Positions 12,976 to 21,390 of a stretch of DNA of 24,007 bases are shown piece by piece. The DNA lies in NCBI GenBank assembly GCA_018398765.1, contig JAHBMJ010003138.1, positions 4,223-28,229 of the forward strand. The letters are read 5' to 3'. The notes below the pieces were generated by a model. It did not search any database, was not told the DNA's origin, and saw only the letters and a list, made by a program, of their open reading frames with translations. A program made the position numbers and the translations under genes. The stretch is from Chromera velia (Eukaryota; Sar; Chromeraceae). Position 1 is the first letter of the stretch; each line of letters opens with the position of its first letter.

Positions 12976-14722
12976 GATCCCCCCATATGTCGAAAGGAGC
13001 AGCAAGGGGATGAAACGAGACAGAAAGAAGAGACGAGATAAAAAGAGACCAGCAGGGCAATCTGCAATGTGTCCGGTCCCTTCCCTCCCTCCTTTTATGT
13101 AGCTACTGACATGCGTAGAGTGTGTTTATGCTCGACAAGACTGTTGAGTCCTTCTGTCGACGAGGACTCCAACTCAATTGCTTATCCCTACGTCAGCTAC
13201 GTATGAAAAGGGCAGAGGACTGTCTGATTATCGCCGCCATGTGCTTAATATGCCTGCGCGTGCCCGCGACTGCCTATGACCACCCTTGTGCCCCTGCACT
13301 GAACTTGGAGGGGGAGTGAGCATTGCAAGGCTGAGCATCAAAGAGGAGGACTGCGAGAACAATAAGCCAAGCGCCGCATGTGCCGCGCATTCCAAACTTC
13401 TGGAGCTCCTTTTAGAAGAGTGACTTTTCTTCTCTCTCGGCTTCTCTTCTTTGTGCATGGCTTCGGAGTCAGACCCCTCATATGGCTGAGAGCACGAGCG
13501 CACGAGGGGGCGCCTTCATTCGCTGTCTCCTTCTCGTTTCCGTCTGCTGCTTTAAAACGTTTTGTGTTATCCCCGGTTTCTTTCTTTGAGAGAAAAAGAC
13601 TGGAAGAGGCCAAGGAAAAATGAGTAGAGGAGGAGTAAAGAAAGAATAAATCTTGAGAGAAACAGAAAGAGATGTCTGTTTCAACGAGAAGAGAAGAAGA
13701 AAAAAAAAGAAAATGAGGGGATAGCCCGTACATGTCTCTTTGTCCCTTCTGTATCTTCTCCCTGCAAGGGGATGTCGGTACTTTGGAAGCCCTTTGGGAT
13801 CTCTAGGTATCGCCTCTCCCCCTTGCAGCATGGGAGTTGATGGGAGCCTTGGTGGAGCCAGCCGCCTCTGCACAAGCATCTGCATGGAGCCAGACGGTAT
13901 GCCGGCAGGCGTCTCCCTCCGATAAGTCTGACCAGGTGCCGTTCATTCGTTGATATCTGTTTTTGGGTGTTCGGTCGATCTACGGTGTTGTTAACAACAG
14001 GCGAAGATGCGTATGCAGTCTTTGGAAAGGAAGTGAGATAGAAGAGAGAGAAGGCAGAGAAGGGAGAGCAAAGCGGAAGTGAGAAGTAAGGGAGCGAAAG
14101 AGGGAAAGATGAAAAAAAAAAATATAGAAAGCTAGGTAGACGACTGTGTGTACATGCATCGGCATGGAGATGCATGCGTGCATGTGACCGCATGCCACTA
14201 GGCCTGACTGTGCCTCACTGTATCTTTCTCTCTGTCGCTCTTTCTGTCTAGCATTTCCGTCTCGTTCTTTCTTTCGCGAAGATCTGAGAGGTCAATGAAA
14301 AGCTGCGGAAACGTAAGACCTAAGGTTTGCATTGGGAAGCTTGCGGCCGTCGAGTGACGGGCTCTGCCGTCAGGTAGAGATGGTGTGCTTTTGCAGGCCA
14401 CGAGCAAGCCAACGTCCCTAAAACTGGTTTTTCGAGGAAAGACCTGGCGGGTTGGCGTTGCCGGCAAGGCAGTGGTGATAGTACCTTTGCGTACATTAAT
14501 CTGATTGACTTGCATCAATGGGAGGAAACTTTTTTGTTTGTCAGCTTTCGCGTCTAGATTTTTTCGACTACCTCCTTGAAGGTGTTCTGTTGGTTGCATG
14601 GGTTTGCATTGTGTCTAGTTGATCGTGTCCTTTTGCTCACCTTTTTTCCCTTTCCGCGCATGCTCGAATGTGTCTGACTGATCGCGGGGACGTGATTTTC
14701 TTGTCCGTGGCCAGGGGAGATC
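12976..14722. other. Region between LTR-like copies, no gene recognised
   Basis: The two flanking LTR-like copies point away from this region, so it is not the interior of one ordinary element. Open frames at 13122-13319 and 14198-14599 (minus, 133 aa, starting with ATG) have unremarkable composition and no motif I recognise. The first contains an internal Met start followed by a signal-peptide-like stretch ending in ATA. No reverse transcriptase, integrase or protease motif is visible. Several GA-rich and CT-rich tracts occur. Confidence 0.45.
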
Positions 14723-15195
14723 TGTGGAGTCCTACCCTGTGGTGCCGCCCTCTGTGGAGTCCTACCCTGTGGCGCCGCCCTCTGGACCCTCGCATGCGCT
14801 ATATTTGAATGAGCCCGCGTGCCGACGCCATGCTCCGCCGCCGCGTGTATATGCAATCGACTTACATGCATGTACGTGTCGCACGCGTCGATCAAAGTTG
14901 TTGAAGTCGAGTCTGACCTTCGCATTCAAGTATACAATATGTTACTCGAGCAACAGATAGCATCGTTTGAGTCTGATGTCTGTTTGTCATAGATGGGGAG
15001 TCTGAGACTCTGAAAGAGAGGAGTATAAGTAGAGATTGTGCAATGATAGAATAAACCTAGCTGATTGGAATCCCAGATAGCTCTAGAGCTAAACCTTCTG
15101 CAAACTGTTGCCTAATTGAATGAGTGTTGCTCACATTCCTTCTCTAGATCTTCCCTAAGGTTCTTATCCTTGCTTTACTTTCTGTCTGGACGCCA
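14723..15195 (+). mobile_element. LTR-like repeat, copy 3 (most complete)
   Basis: Starts TGTGGAGTCCTACCC, with the 30-bp unit repeated at 14723 and 14753, and ends about GGACGCCA. It shares with copies 1 and 2 the TATAAGTAGAG motif (about 15024) and the GATAGCTCTAGAGCTA palindrome, and has AATAAA in the position where copy 1 has AATGAA. A purine run (AGGGGAGATC) precedes the TG. The TATA motif, AATAAA and TG...CA ends fit a U3-R-U5 layout. The neighbouring sequence shows no coding capacity, so it is a solo LTR or decayed element. A tRNA primer site cannot be confirmed. Confidence 0.55.
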
Positions 15196-15930
15196 TAAGG
15201 TGGCCGGACAGGAGGGACAAAGCAGTATTAAGGAGTAAACCTAGGAGTAAACAGTCCTTGCACGCAATGCACGGAAACAGAGAGCCAGGAGACAACAAAA
15301 AAATTTAAGAGACTGTCAGGATCACGGCGATTTGAGCATGCAGCCAAGATACGTGGAAAAAAGCGAAGAAGGATCGAATGCAAATAAGCCGATTGGCTTG
15401 TAGAGACAATATGAGACAGACACGATTCACGTGTCACGAAGTGAGAAACACGAAGGCAGAAACGAAACAAAAAATCGAAGGGGAAAAACTAGGACAAGAG
15501 ACAAACTCGGTGGCAATAGGCCCTGCAGTTGATTGTTCTTTCCACAATTTCACATTAAGTTTGCTCATACCGATCATCAATCTGTTATCATTCTTCAGAC
15601 TGCGGGAAGGACCCCTCAATGCGAATGTAAACGAGACCTGCACCCTGCTACTATTTTTCCATTCATCTCCCATCCACTCGTACTTGACCGCATGTTCTCT
15701 TCCCTTTTTCCACCTCCAATGCCCCTCCCCGCTCGAGTGAAAGGTGAGAGCAGCTCTCTTCTCTGCCCCTCTCTTGTTTCTTACTCTAATTTTGAACGAC
15801 CATGCCTCTCGACCTCTCTCTGAAAGTACATGGTACGTTGTCAGCACAGAAAGTGCTTCTTTGAGCAGCATTGGATTGTCCGTGCTCTGACGGAATGTTG
15901 TAAGAACAGAAAGTTGGATGGTGGGTGACT
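15196..15930. other. Gene-free spacer downstream of the TBP-like gene
   Basis: No coding sequence recognised. It includes the 3' flank of the minus-strand TBP-like gene. Open frames on both strands (for example 15434-15871) lack motifs and overlap each other. Confidence 0.4.
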
Positions 15931-16671
15931 TCAGCCTCTGTGCGCCATTGGGTTTCGTCTTTCAAACATTTTGATGTGCGGTGAGATTTTCGTCCACGCC
16001 GCTTGGAGGACCTCTGGGTGGACCCCCCCCGCCACGTTGGCCTTCCCACTGGTGAATGCAGAAACGCGAACGTCCACGTGGAAGTCTTCAAGCTTTTCGA
16101 ACTTTGCAGCCTTCGCCTTGAAATGGGCATCGAAGGCATTCAGGGCGCTTTGCGTTTTCAAATCAGTCCTCTTCACTGGGACTGTGAGCTTTACTCCAGA
16201 GAAGAAAGTGGTGTCGTACTGTGCTTTCCATCTGGTCGACTTTCCTGCCAATAAATTCAAATTGACGGGAACGCCCACGTCCCCAACTCCCATGACACTC
16301 GACACACTGAAATTGGAAAAACGAATGGGAACGTTCAGCTTGTCCTTTATCCGCTTCGCTACCTGTTTGCACAGAACCTGAGCCTTCTCCATGTCAACAT
16401 AACCTGCCACGTTGATTTGTCCTCCCCTGTAGATGTTGATGTGGACGTACTTTTTGCCCCCTGTTTGGATCTTCACGACCTGTTTACTGGCCCTGAAGTC
16501 ACTGTTGATGAAACACTTCGCAACGTCAGCAAGTTCGATATCACAAGGGGGGTTCAAATCACACCGGGCCCCAAGATTGTGAGGGTATACCCTCGTCGGG
16601 TCTCTCTCACCCGCGAATTCATGCTCCTCTCGCTCAGCAAGCTCCAACTCTTGCCCTATTTCATCGTCCAT
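15931..16671 (-). CDS. Divergent TATA-binding-protein-fold protein (TBP-like)
   Basis: 246 aa in one uninterrupted frame, from ATG at 16671 to TGA. After an acidic N-terminus (1-25) come two TBP-type half repeats. Repeat 1 (about 36-112) has the strand-turn-strand segment YVHINIYRGGQINVAG, and repeat 2 (about 115-236) has HVDVRVSAFTSGKANVAGG, both in the position of the conserved hydrophobic-F-SGK-TG core of TBP. F156-F157-S-G-V fits the FPG element of repeat 2, and F206 fits the second intercalating Phe. Repeat 1 has Y81 and lacks an obvious first Phe. About 30 extra residues (169-197, Lys- and Ala-rich) sit inside repeat 2. Canonical TBP is far better conserved, so this is a TBP-like paralogue or an NCLDV-type TBP. 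The frame continues upstream without an ATG until MVF (25 residues earlier). A GTAGGC...AAGCAG pair (16757 to about 16692) suggests a 5'-UTR intron, which favours the ATG chosen here. Head-to-head with GCSH. Confidence 0.7.
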   Translation of the reverse strand: MDDEIGQELELAEREEHEFAGERDPTRVYPHNLGARCDLNPPCDIELADVAKCFINSDFRASKQVVKIQTGGKKYVHINIYRGGQINVAGYVDMEKAQVLCKQVAKRIKDKLNVPIRFSNFSVSSVMGVGDVGVPVNLNLLAGKSTRWKAQYDTTFFSGVKLTVPVKRTDLKTQSALNAFDAHFKAKAAKFEKLEDFHVDVRVSAFTSGKANVAGGVHPEVLQAAWTKISPHIKMFERRNPMAHRG

Positions 16672-17193
16672 CTCTGCTCTGTCAAAACTTCCTGCTTGAA
16701 AGACCATGTGAAAACAGAAAACGGAAGCCCAGCAAAACTGAGAGGACTTGCGCCTACCGGTTACGCGAGTCACTGCTGGGTTTTTTTAGGCTAAATAGAC
16801 GGGCTCTTATGTCGGAGCGGAAGCGAGATCGAGGTCCTGTACGTTTTGCATCGTTTTGCACGTCAACCCAATGATTGAATCAGACGACTCCGCGATCTGC
16901 GATTTTTGTGTTCTGCGCGGTTCGGCACTATTTCGGCACTGCATGGCCCGGCCGCGGTCCCGACAAAATTAATGGGCCCCGGCGCGCGCGGGCTTGCATG
17001 TACCCCCGCCGCGGCGTTCGCTTGGAGACGGCTGCGACTCCTGCAGCTTCAACCAAATTCCCAGACACATTTTGTGTCTGAGAGAGCATGACTGCGTCAG
17101 CAGTTCCGATGCTTTCGTCACGTCATCTTCCGCCTTCGCAATTCACTCTTTGTTTTCTCTACAAGACTAGCCTGTGCCCTGTCTGTTCCCAAG
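16672..17193. promoter_or_regulatory. Head-to-head promoter region of the TBP-like and GCSH genes
   Basis: These 522 bp lie between two outward-facing start codons. The centre (about 16940-17035) is GC-rich, with GGCCGCGG and GGCGCGCGCGGG, contrasting with the flanks. No clear TATA box is seen near either gene. The probable 5'-UTR intron of the TBP-like gene lies inside it. Confidence 0.5.
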
Positions 17194-17692
17194 ATGTTCG
17201 CAGTGTCTCTGGTTCGTTCCTCCCTCAGTTCGAGTCTTCGCAGTTCGCTTACTTCTGCTCAGCGCCGTCTCTTCTCCACTACGTACTATGCAAAGACCCA
17301 CGAGTGGCTGAAAGTAGACAAGCCGGGCGAGGGCACTCTCGGTATCACCAGTTATGCGAAGGAGCAACTCGGAGAAGTCGTGTATGTAGATCTTCCTGAC
17401 GTCGGAAAGTCTGTGCAGCAGAAGCAGACTCTGGTCTCAATTGAATCCGTCAAAGCCGTCGGAGAAGTCTATGCTCCAGGTGAGTCGAACAGAAAAGAGG
17501 GAGAGAACGGGAAGCGCTAGTTTGTAGACACTTGAAGAGAACTTTCGATTGGGCGTGTCTGCATTGCTTGTGCCTTCGATTCACTGTTTCTTCTCGTAGG
17601 AAGTCGTGCGACTGTTTGAGGAAGTCTTTCGTCTCCGCCCCCCCCCCCTCTGTGTGTGTAAAAAAGAGAGAGTGAGTGGGTGAGTGAGTGAG

Positions 17693-17744
<52 letters not shown>

Positions 17745-18460
17745 ACTCACTCACGCACACACACACACACACACACACGCGCGCGCGCGCACACAGAACG
17801 AGAGCGAGAAGGAGAGCGAGAGCGTATGTCTGTGTATGTGTGCGTGTGTGTGTATGAATGTATGTGTGTGCGTCATATACTCCGTCTGCTGTGTTGTAAT
17901 GAAAAAGAGAGAAAAGAAATAAACGTATGGTCGGTCTGTCTTTGTCGTCAGGTGAAGGCCTCTGGGGAGGTTTCGAGGCAAGGGGCGCTTAAGTCTACAC
18001 TTTTCGGCACCTCTTGTCCATGTTATCTGAACGGCCTGTTGTTATTTTGCTTTGGTCCCTCCTTCTCTTTTGTCGTTTGTGTCCGTGAAAAGACGGAGGG
18101 GAGAGAAAGAAACAGACAGTTTGTCTGTCTGTCTGTCTGTCTCTGTATCTCTTTCTCTGTGCCTGTGCACGCATATATATATATATATATATATAATATG
18201 TGTACGTGTATACATATATACACACATATATATATACATGTATATATGTATATATATACATATGTGTGTGTGTGTGTGTGTGTTTGAGTGCAGTCGACTG
18301 CGAGGTAGTGGCTGTGAACGACGCACTGAAGGACGACCAGGCAGGAATCAACGACGACCCTGAGGGAGGCGGGTGGCTGGCTAAGATCAAATTCTCCGGA
18401 GAGATTGAGGGTATGCTCGACAGGGCAGCTTATGACAAGCACCTTGAGGCAGAGGGATGA
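17194..18460 (+). CDS. gcvH: Glycine cleavage system H protein, mitochondrial, two exons
   Basis: Exon 1 is 17194-17479 and exon 2 is 18294-18460, joined in phase 1 across a GT-AG intron of 814 bp, giving 150 aa. Residues 1-30 are Ser/Arg-rich without acids and end RRLFS, a typical mitochondrial presequence with a cleavage site. The mature part reads YAKTHEWLKV, then SIESVKAVGEVYAP, with K87 as the lipoyl-lysine, then VNDALKDD and DPEGGGWLAKIKF, all H-protein hallmarks. The lipoylated arm shuttles the aminomethyl group of glycine between the P, T and L proteins in the mitochondrial matrix, in photorespiration and one-carbon supply. The length is normal once the presequence is removed. The intron is filled with CA, TA and GT microsatellites. 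GCSH is the usual eukaryotic gene name. Confidence 0.95.
17690..17793. repeat. (CA)n/(GC)n microsatellite in the GCSH intron
   Basis: A CA run of about 80 bp with CACTCA interruptions passes into CGCGCG and then CACA. It follows a GTGAGTGAGTGAGT stretch (about 17671-17690). No coding content. Confidence 0.9.
18170..18284. repeat. (TA)n and (GT)n microsatellites before GCSH exon 2
   Basis: A TA run (about 18173-18196), a mixed TATACA/TACATA stretch and a GT run (about 18263-18283) precede the exon 2 acceptor at 18293. The 3' splice site therefore lacks a normal pyrimidine tract and has a TG-rich one instead. Confidence 0.85.
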
Positions 18461-19931
18461 GCGCGCAGTGAGAGAGAGACTTCGGGGAGGGGCTGAAGGA
18501 GGAATGCGTTAGAGGAAGAAAAACTAGACAGACATTCTTTCTTTCGGATCTCTCCCTATCCGATCTCCACGTCAGCGTGAGGTTTTGTTATGGGTCTTGC
18601 TTGCTTGGTTGTCCGCACCTTTGTGGCCGTCTTTCCGTGCGTGCGGCGTTTTTGCCGTTGCGAAGACAGTGAATGAGGGAATGAGTGGGTTTTGGGGAGG
18701 GAGAGAAGGCAGGACAGGACTTGTGGGGCGCGGGGGGGGGAGAGTTTACCTTTCTTAGTCGATGGATCTGATCTTTCCTTCCACTCTCTTCACATGTTAT
18801 TCAGCTTTGCTTCAGACACTGGTTCAGTCACCTATCGTGTCTGTTGTTACTCAAGTCACTCACTCAATCCTTCGAAGACTTATTTGCCCATCCGCCGCTC
18901 TTCGATTCGTGTAGTCTTTTTTGAGTTTCTGTCCTCTTTCTCTTTTCGAGGCTGGTGGACAGGCGTGGAGGTTGCGTGAACGTCTGCTGAACAAATGCTC
19001 GCAGTCCTTTTTTGCTTCTTCCATCTATCTGTATATGCCCGACTTCTTGGCTTGGTTGTTGCTTGTGTTTTGTTGCTGGAGAAAAAGGAGAAGGGGGTGA
19101 TAAGTGCGGGAGTAAGGAGGCAGCTTTGTTCGTCTGTTCGCACAAGCAGGGAGAGGTTTGTAAGGGAGGGGAGAAAAGAAAGCAGGAAAAACAGTGTGGA
19201 TGAGGCACGCAGGGGAAAAACAAGTGATGTGAACCACGAAACCGCCTTGCGGCACAAAGCAGCTTGCTGAGTGCGGTGAGAGGAACTTGGAAGAGACGGA
19301 CTACCGATCATGGTCGGCCTTTTGAATCTCTTGGGAATGAAGGAAAAATGGGGAAAAGGTGACACAGCGATAGATCCCCGTGGACGTTGGAAGAAGAAAA
19401 GCAGATCGATGCACTCGATCACTCTGTACGTGCCTACCCGACTTAAATGTGAAAGAAGCGATCTGATCACTTCACTTCTGTTAATTCCCTGCACGCATAA
19501 TTGATTGCTTGGTGGTAATCTGGTCTGTTTGAATCATGACCGGCTCGATGAAGACGAATGGAAAGAGTGAGCGTGTGCATCCCTGATCGAAACGAAGCAA
19601 AGAAAAAAACGAACCAACGAACGAACAGTCGAATGAATTCAGAGCCGCAGCTGAAGTGGGGAGAAGTGGGTCGATCAACTGGCATCTGTGTGAGTGCGTG
19701 TGTGGAAGAGAGTGAGTGAGTGAGTGTCTCGGTGACATCCAGGCCGTTTCGGTTGACTCTTTCAGTATGTTCCGAGACAGTAGTAGATGCAAACACAACA
19801 TGTAAGTGACTGACTGATTCAGTCTGACTAAGACATTGCTTAGTAACTGATATCATCATGTTAGTCATCACTAGTTATCATGATTACTGAATAACATACT
19901 GACCTAGAATCGGTTCTAGATACCGACTGTA
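18461..19931. other. Gene-free region downstream of GCSH
   Basis: Contains the GCSH 3' flank and CT-rich, GA-rich and GTGA-rich low-complexity DNA (GTGAGTGAGTGAGTG at about 19711-19725). The long minus-strand frame at 18880-19494 is biased toward Ser, Phe and Leu and has no motif. I see no RNA gene. Confidence 0.45.
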
Positions 19932-20359
19932 GTAACCAGGTTTGATTTGATAGATTTGAATTTGATTTGATTTAATTTAAAAGTTTGATTTGAGGTTAAG
20001 GCTGTAGATTTATAAATCTAGGCAGATTTCATGTTGGATTTGAGGTTAAACTTCATAAGGTCCCGAACATGCGAGCTCTCCTAGTTTTTACCAATAACAA
20101 CTCACAATTTTATGTTTTTAACTGTTTTTGAAGAAATGATTCGATTTGAAACACCTTTGAAACAATTATCTTTTATAATAATCGAAATGGGGGGTCTGGA
20201 GGGCAAAGCCCCCCAAGGTACAGATTTGAGGTTAAAAGTCAGATTTGAGGTGAATTTGATGTAGATTTAATAAGAATGTCAAAGTAAACCCCATCAGACC
20301 TGCAGATTTGATTTGAGGTTAAGCGCAACCTCAAATCAAATCAAATAAAACCTGGTCAC
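19932..20359. mobile_element. MITE-like element with terminal inverted repeats and TA flanks
   Basis: The left end GTAACCAGGTTTGATTTGAT is mirrored at the right end, which read inward is GTGACCAGGTTT then TATTTGATTTGAT. Each end is flanked by TA (19930-19931 and 20360-20361), the target duplication of Tc1/mariner-type elements. The 428-bp interior is AT-rich with recurring GATTTGAGGTTAA units and one GC-rich segment near 20190-20215. It includes a perfect 16-bp-arm palindrome at 20305-20342. No transposase is encoded, so it would be non-autonomous. Confidence 0.6.
20305..20342. repeat. Perfect palindrome inside the MITE-like element
   Basis: GATTTGATTTGAGGTT and its exact reverse complement flank a 6-base loop (AAGCGC). 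It lies just inside the right terminal repeat, so that end can fold on itself as well as pair with the left end. Confidence 0.8.
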
Positions 20360-21024
20360 TAACTGACTAAAATTAGGAGGCTATAAGATAGTCTACGGGA
20401 CTCTAAGATTAAAGCTTCGACTTTCAGTTTTGTTTAGGAATCTACTATAAGGAGCTAGATAAGGAGTCCAGTCTAGCCTAAGTCTAGCTAGTATAGGCTG
20501 TTAATAGAATATTATGTAAAACAAAAACAAACCACTAGATAAACCAATTATATTAAAATGAATGATTCAAGTTATATATAAATGAATCTAGACTGTTACT
20601 TATTCGAGAAGTGAAGCTAGATATGATGAAACTCGGATAAATATATAGGAATATAGTATGACTATACTTAGCATTTAACGCTAAAGGACCAGTAAAATTA
20701 AGTTTAGGTAAAAATATAAATATTAACAGAATCTAACCCAGAACTAGACTTGAAATCTGATGGATAAAGATCATGTTTGATGATATTGATTGATAATACA
20801 TAGATTTTCAAGTTTTGGACGTCGACTGCCATACGAATCGCAAAGGCAGCAACGTTTCATTTCTCAGTGTTCTCACTGAGTGATCATTATATTGATCAAG
20901 ACCATCACCAGCCCCTCTGCCTCGGAATCTTCCGCATAGCGGACATCAAAGCCGGACCGTCCATCCTTCTTTTCCAATTGATTGCCAGCAAGTCCGTCCG
21001 TAGTGGAGATCCGGGAGCAGTCAG
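20360..21024. other. AT-rich spacer, no gene seen
   Basis: Strongly AT-rich to about 20830, with many CTAGAT/ATCTAG-type words and small inverted repeats such as TTAGCATTTAACGCTAA, then a return to mixed composition. The only open frames are short. Confidence 0.45.
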
Positions 21025-21390
21025 CAGCCAACCGGGTTGATCTCATCTTTTCCCTCCCTGTCCCTCTTCCCGTTTGATCCGATCAGATGCCATCATTGCA
21101 CCGAACTAAGTGCCCCAAGCCCCAATACACGCATGCATCGCTTGTATAGCCAAAGTCAGGTTGTCCGGTAGTCAAGTATCGTGTGCGTGCAACATGCACA
21201 GCAGACTCAGCCAACCGGGTTGATCTCATCTTTTCCCTCCCTGTCCCTCTTCCCGTTTGATCCGATCAGATGCCATCATTGCACCGAACTAAGTGCCCCA
21301 AGCCCCAATACACGCATGCATCGCTTGTATAGCTAAAGTCAGGTTGTCCGGTAGTCAAGTATCGTGTGCGTGCAACATGCACAGCACCCT
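21025..21390. repeat. 183-bp tandem duplication
   Basis: Two adjacent copies, 21025-21207 and 21208-21390, both start CAGCCAACCGGGTTGATC. I saw a single interior difference (GCCAAAG versus GCTAAAG near 21152 and 21335). No gene or RNA is recognised in the unit. An open frame starting with a non-ATG codon crosses the second copy but is unsupported. Confidence 0.9.

Noticed and set aside
13122-13319. Small plus-strand frame with a signal-peptide-like segment
   Set aside because: The secreted peptide would have only about 38 residues, with no homology recognised and no splice partners found.
14198-14599. 133-aa minus-strand open frame between LTR-like copies
   Set aside because: Composition is acceptable, but no motif or domain was recognised; too weak to call a gene.
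18880-19494. 204-codon minus-strand frame downstream of GCSH
   Set aside because: Ser/Phe/Leu-biased reading of CT/GA-rich DNA, without motifs or conserved pattern.
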